Shown here in pieces: positions 12,125 to 25,682 of a stretch of DNA of 64,000 nucleotides; the stretch's first letter is position 1, and every line of letters starts with the position of its first letter. The DNA comes from Ciona savignyi. Its lineage: Eukaryota; Chordata; Ascidiacea; Phlebobranchia; Cionidae. The notes below the pieces were generated by a model. It saw only the letters and a program-made list of their open reading frames with translations. It was not told the DNA's origin and did no database searches. Made by a program: the position numbers and the translations under genes. The stretch lies in contig CH003410.1 of the NCBI GenBank assembly GCA_000149265.1, positions 830,963 through 894,962 of the forward strand. The letters are read 5' to 3'.

Positions 12125-14052
12125 GTGGTAGCTTCTCATGTGTTTAACAAATGTAGTGCCATGTCATCGTCGCCAGTCACTAATAAAACCGTAAATGAAA
12201 GATACAGTAAGCTTTCCGAAACACTGAAGAAACTGACCGTCGACAGTCCTGATGTAGACGGCACAGAAAACTTGAAAGATACTGAGAAGAAGAAACAGAT
12301 TGGTACAGATGAAAATTTGGACATCCAAATGCATTTATCACGCACAGAGGTAGCTGTAACATAAAACTATAAAGTGGTACAAAACTTAAGAGTGTAAGAT
12401 TTACCTTTTTGTTTGGCTATAACTGAAGGGTAACGTGTCAATAAGTTTTGAGAAGAAGGTCAACCGGTAGGTTGTGGGATCAGGACTAGGAAAATGTGAT
12501 CTTTCGCAAAGATCGTTGCACAACTATATAGCAATGTCTTTATTATTATTACTCATTTAAATAGTTTTTAAAGTATTTCCTACTAAGTGCACCAGGTAAG
12601 TTGAACACTGTAATATGGCTTCCTATAATTACTACAGGATCACTTGGACTGCTTGGATCGGTATGGAAACCAATTCTAACCCTACCCCAAACAGTAATTT
12701 CAACCCCAGAACTAACTTTAACCACAACCCTAACATTAATATCATAATCTTCATTTTAGTAAGAAGTTTTCCTTTTTTAGTTTTCCACTGGGCTTTTGTA
12801 ATTACAAAGTATAGTAAGCAATCCAAGCAATCCTTTTGTAATTAAAGATACCATGTTATATTGCCCTTTGTGTTTCACACCTCCCAGGAATAAAAACAAT
12901 TGTATCCTTCCATTAGATCCCAAAAAGCAATGGAGTGATCTCATTGGACAAAGAGGTTGAATCTGAGAGCGAATCAGAAGAGGAGGATTCAAGTGATGAA
13001 GATGATGATCCAATCACAGCTCCCCTTGAGTTGATGGGAGAGTTCTTGCAATATATCAGGTATGACATTATATGTGTTGGATTGCATGGTAAAAATGGCA
13101 TGTTGGAAGTTGTCATACACTTATATCTTTAGGCAATCAATAGGATAGGAGAGGATATTCATGTTTATCCCTGTGAAAAAAATCCAAAATCCAAAGTCAA
13201 ACAAAGTCACGACACACAAGTCGGTAATAAAACGGATAAGCGAAAGTTTTCATAAACATAAAACACACCAAAAAGGGCAACACTGGGTTAAATAAAATAA
13301 AGAACGCTACAGCTTCACATGTTTTTGATGTAATGTGTTGATATTACTGTTCCAGACAAGGTAAGTGGGAAGATGCAAAGAAGCTCTGTGTGATGATCCT
13401 TATCTATGAACCCAGCAATGTTGAAGCTTTGCAGTTTCAACCTGTAATAGATGCCAAAATACAAGTGAGTTAAGAACAGCATGAAAGTATTAGGATAGGA
13501 TAGGATATTCATGTTTATCTCCGTAAATGGGAAAACCAAGGGGGTTAACACGCGGGCAATCGTCAGATCACCTCGCACCCATCGTCGGGTTACCAGAGCT
13601 ATTGCAGTGTGTTGTATATGATAGACACGTTCCTTCAATTTTTTAGAACCCATTAATCTGCTTGGTTAAGCCAATGTCCGTAAAGTGCCTTGCCCAAGGA
13701 CACAACCGACTAGCTAGCGACCAGTTTCGAACCTACTACCTCTCAGTTTGAAAAGCGTCAAACTTAATCACCAGACTAACCGGCCAGACAACATGCTAGT
13801 CAACGGTACTGCTTCTGCATACTACTTTGTTGCATCAATTTGCAGATTGAGCAAGAGCTTGCAGAGATGAGTGGCTCCTCCTCCTCAGAGGAAGAAGAGG
13901 ACTCGGATGAAAGCAGTGACGAAGAGGAATCGGAAGATGAGGAAGACTCCCAGGAAGAGGATGATTATGAAGATATCGATCGAAGGGAGCATCTTCCCAA
14001 CAAACTCATCTTCGAAACTGATAAACACGACGTCGGAATATGGAAGCCGTAG
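12125..14052 (+). CDS. ERICH2: Glutamate-rich protein 2-like, four exons
   Basis: Function is poorly known; the family is named for acidic repeats. Exons 12125-12349, 12917-13059, 13356-13464 and 13846-14052 join in phase, giving 227 residues. After a Ser/Lys-rich N terminus comes an acidic block (EVESESESEEEDSSDEDDD), then the conserved core APLELMGEFLQ with AKKLCVMILIYEP, a short TPR-like helical hairpin shared with ERICH2. A second acidic block (SSSSEEEEDSDESSDEEE) follows, and the protein ends in DVGIWKP. The first ATG is used; a second in-frame ATG follows 12 codons later (12161). Intron 3 contains a minus-oriented tRNA-derived SINE. The ERICH2 assignment rests on the core motif and architecture recalled from the family, so it is probable rather than certain. 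The gene is divergent from TRMT11 and convergent with MTHFR. Confidence 0.78.
12622..12852. mobile_element. MITE family 2 copy in ERICH2 intron 1
   Basis: Termini resemble AATTACTACAGGATCACTTGG and the inverse (CAATCCAAGCAATCC...). The core is rich in CTAACCCTAAC-like runs. Confidence 0.75.
13490..13792 (-). repeat. tRNA-derived SINE (family A), near full length
   Basis: Starts with AGGATAGGATAGG tail and ends in the tRNA-like head with box-B-like GTTCGAAAC (inverse). It lies in ERICH2 intron 3. A short tail fragment is at 13140-13170. Confidence 0.88.
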
Positions 14053-14662
14053 TGCGGATATCAATTCCTGGGTGGTTTGGCTCCTTCTAGTGGAAAAATG
14101 TGGGGTAGCATCGGACTAAATATACTTGCCGCCCTATTTTGTTGCTAGTTGTCTTTGACAGGGATATAGGCAAATTTTTAACCCATTTTGTGGTAAAGGA
14201 AAAAATCTACTCCTTTTTTCTTAGCCATAATGTTGCTTCATGGAGAGATTACCACCGCTATGCTTCTCACTGTAAAATTATTTTTGTTAATTCTTTTAGA
14301 GAACGCGAATTCTTGAAAAGTTAATGCATTTTTTCTTCAGTTTTAAAGAACTTTTCAACGGAATGGGAGTTTAAAATTATGTTAGTTAACAGTTTAGAAT
14401 TATTTTTCTCGAATTCTTTTAGAGAATATGAATGAAATCTTTGGAAATTTGTGCATTTTTTCTGTTTTAAATAACTTTTCAACGGAATAGGAGTTTAAAA
14501 TTCATCCTTTACATATTAGTAACCACTTCAGAACTATTCCTATTTAGTAATACCAAACACAAACATATTTGTTTGAAACATTCGATTTTATACTGCCGTA
14601 ATTAATTAACACTGTTTTATCTGTTTAACCTTTCCTAAAAGCCAGTATTTCTATGTCTATGC

Positions 14663-14867
14663 CAGTGGTTCCCAAAGTGGGGTCCGCAAACCTTTTAGGG
14701 TCTGTGAAGCACTTTCAGGAGGTCCGCGAAAGAAGTGTAGGCCGATTTATTTACTATACGGTACACTAATTTTGTGGTTGTGATCATTTTTTTAGTCTTA
14801 ACTATACCGCCAAACAATTGCAAGGGGTCCGTTGTGAATTTTTGTTTTAAAAGTTTGGGAACCACTG
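14663..14867. mobile_element. hAT-type MITE between ERICH2 and MTHFR
   Basis: CAGTGGTTCCCAAAGTGGGG and the inverse TTTGGGAACCACTG are typical hAT ends. The flanking 8-mers GTCTATGC and GTCCACGC match at six positions. The rest of 14053-15259 shows only AT-rich sequence. Confidence 0.85.
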
Positions 14868-15259
14868 GTCCACGCACAGATACCTGTTATTTGCGTGCAA
14901 TTTTTTTGTTTAATTCCTTCAATTTACCTGTTTTGTGAAATGCTTACAAGAATGTTATACTTTTGTATATTTCATACAGGGAAATTGTACATTATAACAT
15001 ACCCAACTAGAACATTGAGCAAGAATACATATAACGCTTCCCAGGCCGATTATACTACAACGAGTAGGTACTGCTAAAGGGTAGCAAGTATAAAGGGAAC
15101 TTCTTCAGTTATACACGGCAAAAATAATCACGAACAAGCAAACATCACTTAATAAAACGTATGAAGCACATTACGGAGGAATATTGACCTAGAGTAAAAA
15201 AAAAGATCAGAAAGTAAAATAATGAAGTTGATTAAAATTGGCGAGTGTTGCAGTGTATT

Positions 15260-18200
15260 TCAGTAGACTTCAAGCTTTTCGAGATTCTGGATTCCGTTGC
15301 CGTTTTCCACATTAATTTCACCGTTTTTGACCACAGAATCCTGCGATTCAGCTATCATTTCGTCCAATACGTTCCACAGCACGCTCTCGCTGGGATAGTC
15401 GTTGTCGACCAGGTTGACAAGGTAATAGTTGTCGGCGATGTCGTCAATTACCTTGCGCGAGTTGGAGTCGGCAGCGTACAACGAGGCCCATCGCTCCGTC
15501 CACAACCCGAATGCTTCATCCTGTGAAGTAGAGTGGACAGTCAGTTAAAAAAGCCCCGCCAAGAACATGATGTAAAAATTATCAATAACTTTAGACATAA
15601 AAAAATGTAGCCAAATGTGACAAAAATACAAACGTAAGTAGACAAAAAAGTACAAATGTATACCAAAAAGTTTAAAGAAGTGTACACAAAAACCAAGTTA
15701 CAAATTACAAACAAATAATGACAAAAATACAAATAAATCAAAAAAGTGAAGTATAAAATATACAAGGTGTTGGCATATCTAATTCAAGGCAATCAAGTTT
15801 TCCGATTCCCCTACACAAGAATTTACAACGAACGTTAGACCATTAAACCCCTATTGGGGTTCGAACAATCTACATTAACCCTGAAACTAACCTTCCAAAC
15901 GATAAAACTGATCGGGTCCACGACTGTGGGTTGAATAATCTCTTTGCCGGCAAAGATGCCCCAGGTAACCGCGTTGGGTCGGCTTCGGTCAGCGTTAGTG
16001 TGGTCGATTGCCCCACACCGATTGATCATGTGGTAATTCACCCGGGGGTGGTATTTTGGAAGAACCACCTTTAAGGCTTCGGCGTAGCGCTTATTGATGA
16101 AGAACTCAAGGTATGCCTGGAAAAATCGGGCTGTTTTAAACAATATTCATAAATAAATCCTGGCTCATAATTAAACTAACCCACCCACGAGGATATAATT
16201 AAACAAATCTTATACACTGTAAAACAATACCAAAAGCTATCTAGTTGGCAGTGTTGTTGGGCAAGGCACTTAGGGATCATTACCAAAACCCAACGGTTTA
16301 AAGGGTTCTTCAAATATTTTAAACTATCTTAATCCTTTACTACACTGCAATAGCCTCAGTAACCCGACAGCGAACACAGGTTAATCTGATGGCCATGTGA
16401 TAAAGTTTCTTGCATTTTCACATCCTAAGAATTAAACAAGAGTATAAAGAGGATAAATCTTACCTTTTGCGAAATATAACCCCCTTTATCCCCCCAGCCA
16501 AATATGGGGTGGGTGGATGGCACTGCGTTGACATTGGGCTGGGAGTTGATGGTTAGAACCCCGCGAGCGTTGTACTGAGACAACTTCTTGCTCATCAGGT
16601 TGGTTTCTTGGGACAAACCATCGTCATTCCATGGGGTCTCAAGCACCTGGGTAGGGGTAATGGGGGTTCATTCAAAGGAGGACTTGTAGCTTAATTGTCC
16701 GGCATGTTAGTCTGGTGGTTAAGTGCGTCGCCTTTCAATCGAAAGGTTGCAGGTGCGAAACTGGTCGCTAGCTTGACGGTTGTGTCCTTAGGCAAACTTT
16801 ACGGACATTGCCTGAACCCAGCGGATTAATGGGTTCTATCAAATTAAAGGAACGTGTCTATCATATACAACACACTGCAATAGCTTCCGTAACCCGACGG
16901 TGGGCGTGAGGTGATCTGACTATTGCCCGTTTACAAACCCCCCTGTCCGAATACATCAAATACAACTAAAATTAATAAAAACTTTGGAATTCTGTGTAAA
17001 CTCTTTTGTGTTAAGTTTGGTCCAAAGACTTAAACTATGTTTATTAACCATTCCAGTGATCTTTTTTAATTAATTGAGAAGGCCTGGCCTATATGCTATT
17101 TAGCTAAACTTTTATTACCCAAAAAATGGTTAACTGTTTATGCTTATTTTGCAGTTAACTTGAAAACTAATTGAATGCCTGCATAATGAAAGCACACCAT
17201 GTGCTACTTACTATATTATCCGGCTAAATGACTGGGTGGGTTAGTGTGTTGCATACCCGAATGTGGACAGAATTGATATGCTAGAATTGATATGTTGGCT
17301 GTGTAGTTGGGTTTATTGGGTATCGCTTAAAGCCAGTGATTATAGGATTATACTATACAGAAGTTATAATTTAATTATATAGACCACACTGCAATAGGTT
17401 CTGAAACCTAGGGATAGGATAGGATATTCATGTAATCATGTTTATACTGTGAGTGGGTAACCCAAGGGGGTTAACACACAGGTAATCGTCATATTACCTC
17501 GCACCTACCGTTGGGTTACCGGAGCTATTGCAGTGGATTGTGTTTGATTTACACATTCCTTCAATTTAGCTAAACCCATTAATCCGGTTCCGGCAACCTA
17601 AAGGTGGGTGCACAATATTTAGATGGTTACCCATGTAAGAACTCTTCCTTATGTATTCGCAAAATAATATTAACTTTCCGTGTGATAACGCTTCTTGCAT
17701 TTTCCTATATACAAGAATAAACATGGATATCTTCTCCTATTCAATAAACATCATATAGATTTTGACAGATGAGTCTAGTGGTTTAGTGCGTCGCCTTTCA
17801 ATCAAAAGGTTGCATGTTCGAAACTGGTCGCTATTAACCCATTTGGTTTTCTTATTCACGGGGATAAACATCCTATACCTCCTATCCTATCCTATTTATA
17901 TAGAAATTTTCTCACCTTGACTCCATTTTCATTCACAGCGCCGGTGATAAAGTTCTGGAAAACCTTCCAAACATCAGTTTCAGAGGTCAGCTCTTTCCCC
18001 CACTGCGCTCTCAATCGATCCTTGGAAGTCCGGCAACGGAGGAAGAAGAGATGATAATCCCGGAGCTCCCCAAAAGCAGGGGAGGCGGAGTCACCCCTGA
18101 GGAGGAAAAAAGGGGATAAAATAACTTCCACGGAAAGTTTATAATAAACTGATAATAATGTACTAAAAAAATTCACATGGAGTATTTTGTCCACTGTGAT

Positions 18201-21200
18201 CGTCCGACCATGACATTGGGGCTCTGTATGTTATTTCTATGTTGGTTGAATATTATTTCTATGTTGAAAGTATGTTTTTTCTATGTTGAATCACACTTAA
18301 TAAGGTACTCAAACAATGTAGGCCAGCACTGATGCTCAGTGAATCCAGAACCTGAACATAAATAATGATTGATTGATGAGAAAATCAAATATAAATTCTT
18401 CGATGATATTTTGATAACCAATAAAAAAACAGGACCCTTAAATTTAATCAAACATACACGTCCCACATGGATATCTAATCAACAAAATTATTATTATCTG
18501 ACGTAGACATAGTTTGCGAATAAAATCATTTTTAAAATTATCATCTTTCATGGTAAATTACAGAAAAGAATAATTTGAAGTGAAAAATATCATTTTAAAG
18601 CTAAAATTACAAAATCTTAAATTACAAAAGCATGAATTACCATCTTTATCTTCCAAATTATCATTTTTCACTACAGAAAAAGGGAAAACTACAGAAAGAG
18701 ATAATTACAAGTAAAAATATCATTTCAAAGCTAAAATTACAAAACATTAAATTGCAAAAGCGCGAATTGCAAAAGCTTAAATTGCAAAAGCATGAATTAC
18801 CATCTTCCATTAGGAAACTCGTCCCACTTTTGCGTTCTGTGGATGTAGCTCTTAGGACGATCGGTCCAGAAGATCGGTCGAACCGTTTCGTTTTCTCGTC
18901 TCTCTGGATTTCCCGATGTTTTCCATGGCAACGTTTTGGCCACATCTTGGCACCATAGGCCTGTAGGGACAATTGTATTTTTGTCTGGATGATTAATGTA
19001 TTTGCAGTGCACAGGGCTATCAGCTGAAAGGTTCTGGACTGGAAACCAGCTGCTAGCTGTTTGGTTAAGTCTTTGAACCAGACTTAGCCATTGCTTGAAC
19101 CCATTGAACAAAAATTGTGGGAATGTCTCCCAATGCAGTATACTGCAATAGCTTTTGAAAACAGGGTAATTTTATAATTGCTTATGTTATAATGCCTCTG
19201 TGTTTTCTGGATATCCTAACTTATACTAAGTAGTTAAAAAGGTTATAGAGTTAGAGCGCTAATTATACATCATTATATCAAAAAAGAAAATATACATTTA
19301 CACTTCTATATTTATATTTAAAAAGAATAATTTTTAATTTGTTCAAAGTATATTGTAATGCAATGTTTTAGTGGTTTTTCAGGTCACTAGGCAGATCACA
19401 AAAATACCACCTGCTATAAGTACTAAGAAATGCTCTGATAGACTCATAAATTTGGAATAACAGTGGAGACTCATAAATTAGAAAAAATACCGAGATTCTT
19501 GAGTATTTGGATGGTTGCTGCTTCCAGATTCAAAGTATACATGTGAAGTCCATGGACTTCGCCCGAGTTTAGAAGTGATCGACACATGTCAGTCGCCAGG
19601 TCTATTCCATACCTGAGGAAACAAAGAATTGTTAACTAATGAATTTACGAACCACAAGACTAAATCCTTCTAGTTAAAAAAAATTAATTGTATTTCTTAT
19701 TTATCGTCGCCAATTTGAGTACGTTTGTCGTTTACCATGTTTCCATCTATGTCTCCACATAACCTACATGTGGTTTTGCCCTGGCAAGACAGTTTTAAAT
19801 TCCTTGCAGTTTTGGCAACACTGGAAATGTTAGATGCCGATGCATCTAATGCATTCAATAGTTAGTGCAAATACTGCTGATTTCCTTGTAAAATAACCAG
19901 AGTCGGATTTAGATCCCACATTCATTCAGAGCCCACCACAAACATGCTATTTTTATTACTTTCTGATCGCTGCATCATTGTCTTTGATCGGTTCAATAAC
20001 TTTCTGGATCTCTTCCGGAATGGTCAGCTTGGAGAGTTTGGTCAGTTGGACTAACGATCGGTTGGTCTGGAAAGATGGATCATTTTTAAAAGATAGACCT
20101 CTAGAAATAGAAAAGAAAAAATAGACTAAGAAAGAATAGAGAAAAGAAAGAATAGTCTAGAAAGATAGACCCTTTTTAAGTGGTTGTTTAAAGTACGCTT
20201 GTTTTGAATATCTTCACCATGGCTGCTTTTTTGGCGGTTGTATAACTGGGCAAGGCACTTAACTGTCATTGCCCTGAGCAATGGGAATAAATTAATTAAA
20301 AAAAGGAATGTAAAAAAATAATACCGCTGCAATAGCTTCTTTACCAACCCTGTGTTGGGCAGGAAGATAGTTACCAGTGTTATCCCGACAGCTTATGGCG
20401 CATTCTTGGGAATAATTATGGACATGCTATCTTAGTATTAAAGAAGATGTAGTAGCATAAACTGCCATTTGTTAGTTGTTCAAATGTTAGCGGAGTTGCT
20501 TGCCCTAGAAATTTATGTTTGAGTCATTTCAAGTTTTTGTTTTAAAGTGCATCTGCCAAGTATGAGACGCAAGGCGACACAACTAGACACTGCCTGGTTT
20601 CGATTCCACCATCTTTCAGTTTACAGCCAGATTGCTGCCAAGAACCAACTAATTCTATTTTTTTAAACGTAAATTATTAGCATTTTTTAATAACATGATT
20701 TTTGGAATCTTTTAATGATGTGATTTTATCAGGGTTTTTTATACTTTTTTGATCCCTTTTTTAGTGACTCAATTTCTGTTAGTCTTGCTGTCTACCCATC
20801 CTTTAAGTATTTTTTTTAAATATGTGATTTATAAGCTCTTTTTTACAACTTTTTTTAAATCCCTTTAGTAGTGACTCAATTGCTGTTCGTTTTAACGTCC
20901 ACCCATTCTCACCACCCACCTGAATTGGAAAGATGCCAGGTATGATGAGACAAGTGATGCCGATTTCACAACAATCTTTTTTTAAAAAAATGATTTTTAG
21001 TTTTTTTTAATGATGTGATTTTATTACCGCTTTTTTATACATTTTTGAACCATTTTGTAGTGTTTAGTGACTCAATGGCCATTTGTTTTGATTTGTTTTG
21101 AGACCACCCACCTGGATTGGAAAGATGCCAGGTATGATCGGGCAAGTGATGCCAATTTCACGACAATCTTTCACAAATGTGAGGAACTCATCAGCCGTGA

Positions 21201-23595
21201 AGAAGAGCTGCGTGATCACGAACTCCCCTCCAGCGTCGATCTTCTCTTTCAGGTGAAGAAGATCTTCCTGATAAGATGTGCTGTCCGGGTGGCCGTTTGG
21301 ATATCCTGGAAAAATTTAGAAAAAAGTTTTTATTCTTTTGCACCAAATGAGTTTATTGTGATCAACAAATGGCCTTTCAATCAACACTAGTTCAGTCAAA
21401 CCCTTATTTTAGATAGTGTAGCCTTAAAACAATTCAATCATTTTTGGACTGTATAATTGTAGATGTGCTGTCCGGGTGGCCGTTTGGGTATCCTGGAAAA
21501 ATTGGGAAACTTTTTGGAAAAATAGATAACCAAACCTTGCTATGGAAAAACGAACATGTTATGGAAAACAGGATGTGAAAATACGGCACGATATTGATTT
21601 TTTTACGAAATAATATTTTTAATTGATACAGTTTTTATTCTTTTGCACCAAATGAGTTTATTGTGATCAACAAATGCACTTTCAAACACTAGTTCAGATA
21701 GTGTAGCCTTAAACCAATTTAAACATCTTTTGGACTGTATCATCCGATACTGATTTTTTTAATAAAATAATATTTTTATTAAATACAGTTTTTATTCTTT
21801 TGCCCCAAATGAGTTTATTGTGCAATTTTCCTCTATTCCTCCTTTCTTAGTGTTGACTTAAATACCCTAACACCATGACAATATTTATTAAATTATTTCC
21901 TTTTTTAAATGACGTGTTATAACAACTGTTCGTTTTGTCATCTTTTCCTGCTCCTGTGTCGTGATTATATTCTTGTGCCATTTTTTAATACTGGGGCAAA
22001 AAATAAATAAACTAAACTAAAACAAATCTATCTTCATCCCATTAGTTAAAATAATGAGGCCACACCTGCAACACAGATGGAGAAGTAATCTCCGTATTCT
22101 TTCTTGATAAATCGAACCAAATCGACTCCGTAGTTGAATCCACCTTCAGTGATTCCCCAGTTTTCGTCTGCGTCTGTCGGTTTACAAAGTTTCAACACAA
22201 ATGTCACAATATAAAGTGGTTTGCATGCGCAAATTATTATTCAGGGTTAAACAACAATTTATTAGCTTTCGTCTGACAGATTAGTCTGGTGGTTTAGTGC
22301 GTCGTCTTTTAGTCAAAGGGTTGTAGGTACAAAACCGGTCGCTAGTCGGTTGTGTCTTGGGCAAGGCACTTATTCCTCCCTGGTTAAGAACCACTGCTTA
22401 ACTAGTCATAGGATGGTATACAAAGTCAAGGGGATTAACTAACCCCATGTTATCAGCATAAAACAGCGGACTTACCTCCACGAAGTGCTAAGATATTTCG
22501 AATTCCTAAATTCTTCGTTTTCTCCAGGTTTTTCTTGATTGTTTCCTCGGTTTGTTTCACACAGGTCATGTGAAGCATGGTGTCAAGGCTGCAGTAGTTG
22601 AGCACCGTCCCAGCGATCTTCGTCGAGGAGGTGATCTTGTCGCCGCCCGGGTCACCCGCCGGGTGCCACGTGATGTCGACAAACAAGGGACCCCCTTGAC
22701 GCATACGATCGAACCTGTGTTTAGAGTTTAGGTTTTATTAGTTTAGAGTTTAGGTTTCATTAGTTTAAAGTTTAGGTTTTTGTTTTTGTCTCTAATTAGT
22801 TTAGTTTAGTTTATGCATTTTTTTCACAGTATTACAAAACGGCAAACGAATCAAATCAAGACACAGGAACAGGAAAATACGGCAAAACGTACAGTCGTTA
22901 AAACACGTCATTTAAAAAAGAGGATATAATTAAATAAATATTTACTACAGGATCGCTTGGAGGGCTAGGATTATGGTTAGTATTGGGGTTCCAGGAACTT
23001 CTGTAGTAGTTGGAGGAACCCTTTGGGTTTTACTACTTTTTTTAATTTGTCTTGCATTTACTGTGTGTGTATGTAATCAAAGCTTTGCTACATAGGATAA
23101 GATATTCATGTATATCCTGATGAATGGAAAAACCAAGGGAGTTAACATACAAGCAATTATCAGATCACCCCTTGCCCACCGTCGGGTTACCGGAGCAATT
23201 ACAGTGTGTTGGGTATGATAGACTCGTCCCTTTAATTTGGTAAAAGCCATTTATTCGCTTGGTTCACACAATATCTGTTAAGTGCCTTGCCCAAGGACAC
23301 AACCAACTAGTAAGCAACTAGTTTCGAATCTGCAACCTTTCGGTTAAAAGGCTTTGCACTGAACCACCAAACTAACATTGCAGACAAACATAAAATAAAA
23401 TTTATCCGTAACTTTTATTGCGCAATTTAGAATAATATTTTACCTTCCAATAAGGTTGGCTGCGCCCTGTTCTGTACGTGGAGGGAAAAATTCGAGCGAG
23501 AAAAACGGGTCTTTGGATTTTACTCGACTTAAAATCTTCTCCGTAAGCGATTCCTGCTTTGCCTGACCGTTAACCCCATTAGTAGCCGGAGACAT
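15260..23595 (-). CDS. MTHFR: Methylenetetrahydrofolate reductase, complete, eleven exons
   Basis: Cytosolic flavoprotein reducing 5,10-methylene-THF to 5-methyl-THF for methionine synthesis. Exons in transcript order: 23444-23595, 22476-22714, 22066-22173, 21112-21305, 19960-20066, 19491-19612, 18801-18960, 17916-18096, 16464-16646, 15892-16116, 15260-15520; all phases join, giving 643 residues (human 656). Catalytic TIM barrel: [14 protein letters not shown] with the proton-donor Glu35, [56 protein letters not shown]. Linker: [20 protein letters not shown]-binding regulatory domain: [74 protein letters not shown]. The Ser-rich phosphorylated N-terminal extension of mammalian MTHFR is absent. 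The residue aligned with human Ala222 is Gly (AGGEF). Partial copies of exon 4 and exon 7 edges lie in flanking introns, and several introns carry SINEs. Confidence 0.96.
16692..16945 (+). repeat. tRNA-derived SINE (family A)
   Basis: Head TTAGTCTGGTGGTTAAGTGCG, body and GTAACCCGACGGTGGGCG are present. It lies in MTHFR intron 8. An older copy occupies 16245-16432 in intron 9. Confidence 0.88.
17405..17895. repeat. Rearranged cluster of family A SINE pieces
   Basis: A minus copy (17411-17595) is followed by plus-oriented body, head (17765-17825) and tail fragments, ending beside the MTHFR exon 8 donor. Confidence 0.8.
18600..18806. repeat. Imperfect minisatellite at the MTHFR exon 7 donor
   Basis: Short units around AAATTACAAAAGC and GAATTACCATCTT repeat from 18600 into the last bases of exon 7. 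Confidence 0.8.
19005..19215 (+). repeat. Old family A SINE
   Basis: Degenerate head and body (CTGCAATAGCTTTTGAAAAC) lie upstream of MTHFR exon 7. Confidence 0.6.
20195..20420 (+). repeat. Old family A SINE
   Basis: GGGCAAGGCACTTAACTGTC and GCTGCAATAGCTTCTTTACC are recognisable in MTHFR intron 4. Confidence 0.6.
22281..22445 (+). repeat. Family A SINE, internally deleted
   Basis: Head (TTAGTCTGGTGGTTTAGTGC) is joined to a truncated body and tail in MTHFR intron 2. Confidence 0.8.
23092..23390 (-). repeat. Family A SINE, near full length
   Basis: Tail ATAGGATAAGATATTCATG through to the tRNA-like head; MTHFR intron 1. Confidence 0.87.
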
Positions 23596-23931
23596 ATTTT
23601 CGTATGAAAGATCTTTCCGTTATTTTAAACAATCACAAAGAAACGAGGGCAGTAAAATCTGGAATTTAAAGAAACTTTGAAACGCATTTATTTTCACAAC
23701 TTCCTACGTCGGGGCATTCCCGTCCTTGAAATAGACTATGCTATATGTGGAAACAGATTAATTATTAACTAAAACTTTACACGTATTTTTAAACTTGCCG
23801 CCTATTTTCACAAAAAGGGCTTGCATTGTTCTATTACTAACACAGAACAACAACAATTTAAAAACAGAACGGAAACTACCTCATTGCATCTAAACAACAA
23901 CTGAGTGAGGACAATCAAACGTCCGACGCTT

Positions 23932-23950
23932 GTTTATATAGCACCGTGCC
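23932..23950 (-). promoter_or_regulatory. Candidate TATA box upstream of MTHFR
   Basis: Read on the minus strand, CTATATAAACAAG lies about 340 bp upstream of the MTHFR start codon, in a repeat-free stretch. It resembles a TATA element, but no transcription start is visible, so the assignment is tentative. Confidence 0.25.
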
Positions 23951-24582
23951 TTTTTCTTTTCTCCCTCGTCCACACAATGACATCTAGCGGTAACTTTTTT
24001 GACGACGTTTAAACCTCATAATCTTTACAAAAAGTTGTTCGGACAAATATCGGTGATTTTATTCTATAAAAACCGCAATATATTTGATAATTTAATTGAC
24101 AACAAATCATCACCGTTTTATAGCCTAATGGGTATGTATTAAATATCCACTAATACAAACACAGACTCTCTTTTAGCTATTTAAGACATTATTTGGAATT
24201 AATTCATTAGTACATTGAACTGTCATTTGGCGAAATGTTTACCTCAATCGCATATTATGCCAATTTTTATATAAAAACGGTTTTATTGACATCATTGGTT
24301 TAAAACTTGACTCGTTAAGGCTAAAAACACAACTTTTCTTATGGTTTTATTATGGCTTACAAACCAATTAGGTAGGTGTCTAACAAACTAATCCATGAGC
24401 ATTGTAGAAAAAATGTGTTTCAATCCCACGTGCAGGGTAATTAGCCGCAAGATTTCTGGTGTGATCGCTTCAACACTTGACTCCTAAACTCCGCGGTTCT
24501 TTGCAAATTCGTAGTATGTTGGTCACTGGACTGAGACAGCAGCTGCAAATATAGGCTACCTTGCGTTTGTAGAGACGAAAAT

Positions 24583-24870
24583 CGATAGGATAAAATAGGA
24601 TATTTATGTTTATTCCCGTGGAAAAACAAAGGGGGTTAACACACGGGCAATTGTCAGATTACCTCACGCTCACCGTCGCGTTTCCGGAGCCATTGCAGTG
24701 TGTTGTATAATTGAGACACTACTTTAATTTGGTGGAACCCATTAATCTTCTGGGTTCAGGCAATGTCCGTTAAGTGCCTTGTCCAACGACACAACCGACT
24801 AGCTAGCGACTAGTTTCGTACCTGAAACCTTTCGGTTGAAAGGCGCCGCACTAAAGCACCAGAGTAAGCG
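24583..24870 (-). repeat. Family A SINE, near full length
   Basis: Tail, body and head are all recognisable upstream of MTHFR. Confidence 0.87.
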
Positions 24871-25682
24871 GTAGCAAGAGGCTTATTTAACAAAAAGTCA
24901 CATACAGGTACGTAGTTTAATTTAACCGACGTAACAGAAAAAACTAATGCCTATGTTGCAAAAAATGCCCATAGGCTACGCCAAGTGAAAATGTGTGTGA
25001 TCTTTTGAACAAACTCGTAGGCTGATATTTGTATGTTTATACTGAGGAGTGAACATACAACAAAAACGGCAATAGAGGTGTATAACAAAATATTCTCCCT
25101 ATCTCTTTAATTCGAACCTACACCTGACAAAACGGGCTGTCAAGAAGAAACTTTGGCGCAAAGCGTAGCGTTTGCTGCTTCCAACTGTACCAACATTGGG
25201 GAATTACAACCATTATTACTTAGCAAAACACTCACTTACATACCATGACTAAGACACCACCAAACGGCAGAGTCGCGCATACGATTAATTGATTTTACGA
25301 CATATATAACTTCCCATTCAAGTTAATTAAGTCATGTCCTAGTCCCTCTTTCATTGAACCAAATGGCCAAAGTTTAAAGATAAAAACTACAAACAGTGTC
25401 TCTCCGAATTATAATACAATGGCTGTACTTACCAAGCGGAAGAAAGAAGTATTCTGATTTATATTAATTCTTGTTCATTGCTTCCCACGTTTTCTTAGTT
25501 GCAACGGGAGTAAAATCGAAAAAGCTTACGTGTTTGCTTCATATATTAGTTGCAATAAAAAACTGTGCATCTTCATAATAGAGGTGGAATATTTATACTT
25601 TATTTAAACTGAAAAAACGTAAAAGAGAGAGTTTTCAAACGGAATAAAATATCGATATTATAGGAGGCAATTCGATTAGTTC

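Noticed and set aside
15245..15526. Plus-strand open frame over MTHFR exon 11
   Set aside because: Antisense shadow of a well-supported coding exon.
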